Part shown: positions 61,976 to 64,000 of the stretch, in pieces
How positions within the stretch are numbered: the stretch's first letter is position 1
Layout of the letters: the number at the start of each line of letters is the position of its first letter
Assembly: GCA_964036195.1 (NCBI GenBank)
Contig: OZ038459.1
Location: 20,519,206-20,583,205, forward strand
DNA length: 64,000 nt
Direction of reading: 5' to 3'
From: Sphaerolaimus hirsutus
Taxonomy: Eukaryota; Nematoda; Chromadorea; Monhysterida; Sphaerolaimidae
Translations under genes and position numbers: made by a program
The notes under the pieces: generated by a model
Databases searched by the model: none
Told to the model about the DNA's origin: nothing
The model's input: the letters and a program-made list of their open reading frames with translations, nothing else

Positions 61976-62262
61976 AGGCCAGGCTGGCCGCGACGGAACC
62001 GCTTTAAGGCATAAACGCGTTACGCGTGGCCTTAAAGGGTTTCCCAACACACAAGCGCGCTGGCTCATGCATTCGCACAAATGCAAGCGCGCATAAACAC
62101 GTCGCTTAAAGCGACTCCCAAATTATCGACGCGCAGGCGCGCACGTGCTAAAGTGTTTGCACTCTGGAAACACTCTGTTAAAGGGTTTCCATGAGCGCAA
62201 GCGCTTTAAGGAAATATAAACGCGCTGGAAGCTCGTTTGAATGGGGGTTTGAATTCGGGGGT
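61976..62262. mobile_element. CGCG-rich terminus, CAGGCTGGCCGCGA family
   Basis: Starts CAGGCTGGCCGCGACGG like the 5.3-kb element at 2924 and continues with GCGCGCATAAACACG motifs. The opposite end is not in view or is lost. Confidence 0.5.
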
Positions 62263-62760
62263 GCTGTTAACTGTCTCCATGACGCCAAACACATGCAATT
62301 ACCTGCGATTCTATTGGAGGTGTTCCAATAGAAAGTGAGAAGTATGTACGGTAAAAATCAAATCCTTAGCAGACCTGTTTTGTCATTGCATTCAGGCACT
62401 TTCAGTTCATTTATTTGCTTAATTTGCTCTGAAATAAACAATATACATACACCCAAATATTCACATGACTCTATTCATCAAAATTTGGTAACACTCTGTG
62501 CAAAGGATGCAGTTCGATCATTATAAAATGTCATCACATTCATATCGTTATGGTATCACTAATATTCAAATTTGTAATTCTCACGGCACTTCAAATTTGC
62601 ATTTTATGTTTCTGCTAATCGGCGCTGATTTTTCCACTCAGTTTGCAATATTTTCGGCACTTCGCCAAATGCCTTCATTTAACATTTTTGCGGTATGATC
62701 ATAGACATTTCCCGCCGCCCATGTAAAACAAAGCAATCATCGATCCAGCCCCTTTTCAAC
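62263..62760. other. No feature recognised
   Basis: AT-rich sequence with only short chance ORFs. Confidence 0.4.
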
Positions 62761-62799
62761 TGTAGTCCAGCGACATTACACCTTGGTTCACGTGGTTCA

Positions 62800-63005
62800 C
62801 ATTGGAAGCGTGCCAATGATATTTATATCACGCATACGATTTTCATAAAACGTTGAAACAGTTCATTGCTGTAATAACATTATAACGTTACACAAAAGAA
62901 TTTGTTTCATATTTTTTTTAAATCTCATGCTTTGATTATTTTCATCATTGGCATGCTTCCAACGTGAGACATAAATAAGTGTGAGTGCAGAGTATCAAGT
63001 CCGCC
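62800..63005. repeat. Dispersed GGAAGCGTGCCAA repeat, second copy
   Basis: Counterpart of 51880-52110 with inverse GGCATGCTTCCAACGTGAG near 62950. Confidence 0.7.
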
Positions 63006-63721
63006 AACTATAAACAGGGTGCATTCCATGTGTGGTGCCACCCAAATCAATAAGTTTGATGTTCCGCGTTTTATGCAGGGTGGCCCAAAATGCAATTGAA
63101 ATACAAATTTGGTAACTTTACTTTTTACTAATCATTTAGTTGTTTTAATATCGTTATCTTTGTGATGTGTGATTAGTGCCAAAATAGGTGTTTTTCAAAC
63201 AATATTTTTCAATGTAATCTCAGAAAATCTCTCAAGAAATATGTAATGAAATCTCTCTGAAAGATGCAGAGTAAATATAAATTGGACATTTTTATGTATT
63301 TATTTCTCATAAAATAAATGTAATAAAATCCCCCTGGCAAAACCTAGAGAAATTCTTTAGTTTTTCTTTTATTTAAAAAATATAAATCATCTGAGATTTT
63401 CGGAACACTCTGTTGATGGGCCACACTGGAAAAATTGTGGTTTTGGCAATGCCTGTCACACTATCTTCCCACAGTAGACCAAACAGAATGCATACAGGGT
63501 GGCTCAATTGTGCATTTCAAAAAACATTTTTCACATTTATTAGGCTTTGCCAGATTTGATAAAAAGTTATTCTACAATTATTTGATTTCTGGGAACTATT
63601 TAAAAAAATTTCCTTATAATTTTCATCTTCATTCAAGTGCATTGTTTCAGTGTGTGAATAGTGATTGCATGCTGTTTTGAAAAGCTATGTAATAAAGTGA
63701 ATAGTTCTGCTTTTTATCATA

Positions 63722-63864
63722 CAGGGTGGCATTTATTCATCAAATTATCATATTATATGTGAAAAGTATGACAAATGTATAATGTAGGGTTTTTTTTAAA
63801 AAGGTCATGTAATGTAAATTTATGAAATTACACCATAAAGCGATGCTGTATGCGAGCCACCCTG
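63722..63864. mobile_element. 143-bp TA-flanked MITE
   Basis: TA-CAGGGTGGCATTTATTC ... CGAGCCACCCTG-TA. Short internal AT-rich body. CAGGGTGG starts also at 63077 and 63496, so 63.0-64.0 kb is a cluster of this family with no gene. Confidence 0.75.
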
Positions 63865-64000
63865 TATGCCCACTATATGGTTCACTCTGGACATAATCCA
63901 TACTTCAACTACATGTAAAGAAAATCAGTTTGCATACCATTATTCCATAGCAGAGGCGGGTAAAAAATTAAAAATAATGTCACAAAAAATATACCTATTT

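Overview
This window comes from an animal nuclear genome. The evidence is multi-exon genes with GT-AG introns, C-type lectin, PAN/Apple and MOLO1-like domains, a non-LTR retrotransposon, a Ty3/gypsy-type LTR retrotransposon and very dense DNA transposons. The sequence is AT-rich with one assembly gap (N run 16789-16988). I cannot name the species. No rRNA, tRNA, CRISPR array or bacterial operon was seen.

Two host loci are supported. (1) At 13.77-15.32 kb, minus strand, lie two tandem, very similar small secreted MOLO1-like genes of three exons each. (2) At 27.80-57.34 kb, minus strand, I reconstruct one eleven-exon gene of 513 codons: signal peptide, two C-type-lectin-like domains, then two PAN/Apple domains and a stop. 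Splice phase agrees at all ten junctions. Single exons look like scattered short ORFs because the introns, one of about 13 kb, are filled with transposons.

The rest is mostly mobile DNA. 0-9.4 kb: a broken LINE on the minus strand, split by a 378-bp CACTA-like element and by a 5.3-kb hAT-like element that has no transposase ORF I could recognise and contains a 1.45-kb foldback. 9.4-13.7 kb and 21.7-26.9 kb: two copies of one segmental duplication, where one copy shows the empty site of insertions in the other. 16-25 kb: hAT-like elements built of GGCGCC or GGCACC arrays. 28-40 kb: hAT-like elements built of other short motifs, plus TA-flanked elements. 40.2-50.7 kb: a five-level nest, TA-flanked element > CACTA-like element > LTR retrotransposon > hAT-like element in its 3' LTR > TA-flanked element. 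51-57 kb: lectin-gene introns with further insertions. 57.4-64 kb: foldback, hAT-like and TA-flanked elements with no gene recognised.

Many insertions carry exact target-site duplications readable in the sequence: 8 bp for hAT-like, TA for mariner-like, 3 bp for CACTA-like and Harbinger-like. The most unusual signal is that each nonautonomous family repeats its own short motif in arrays inside both ends, and that related elements differ by the same base change in nearly every copy of that motif. This suggests concerted change of subterminal arrays, perhaps with transposase specificity.
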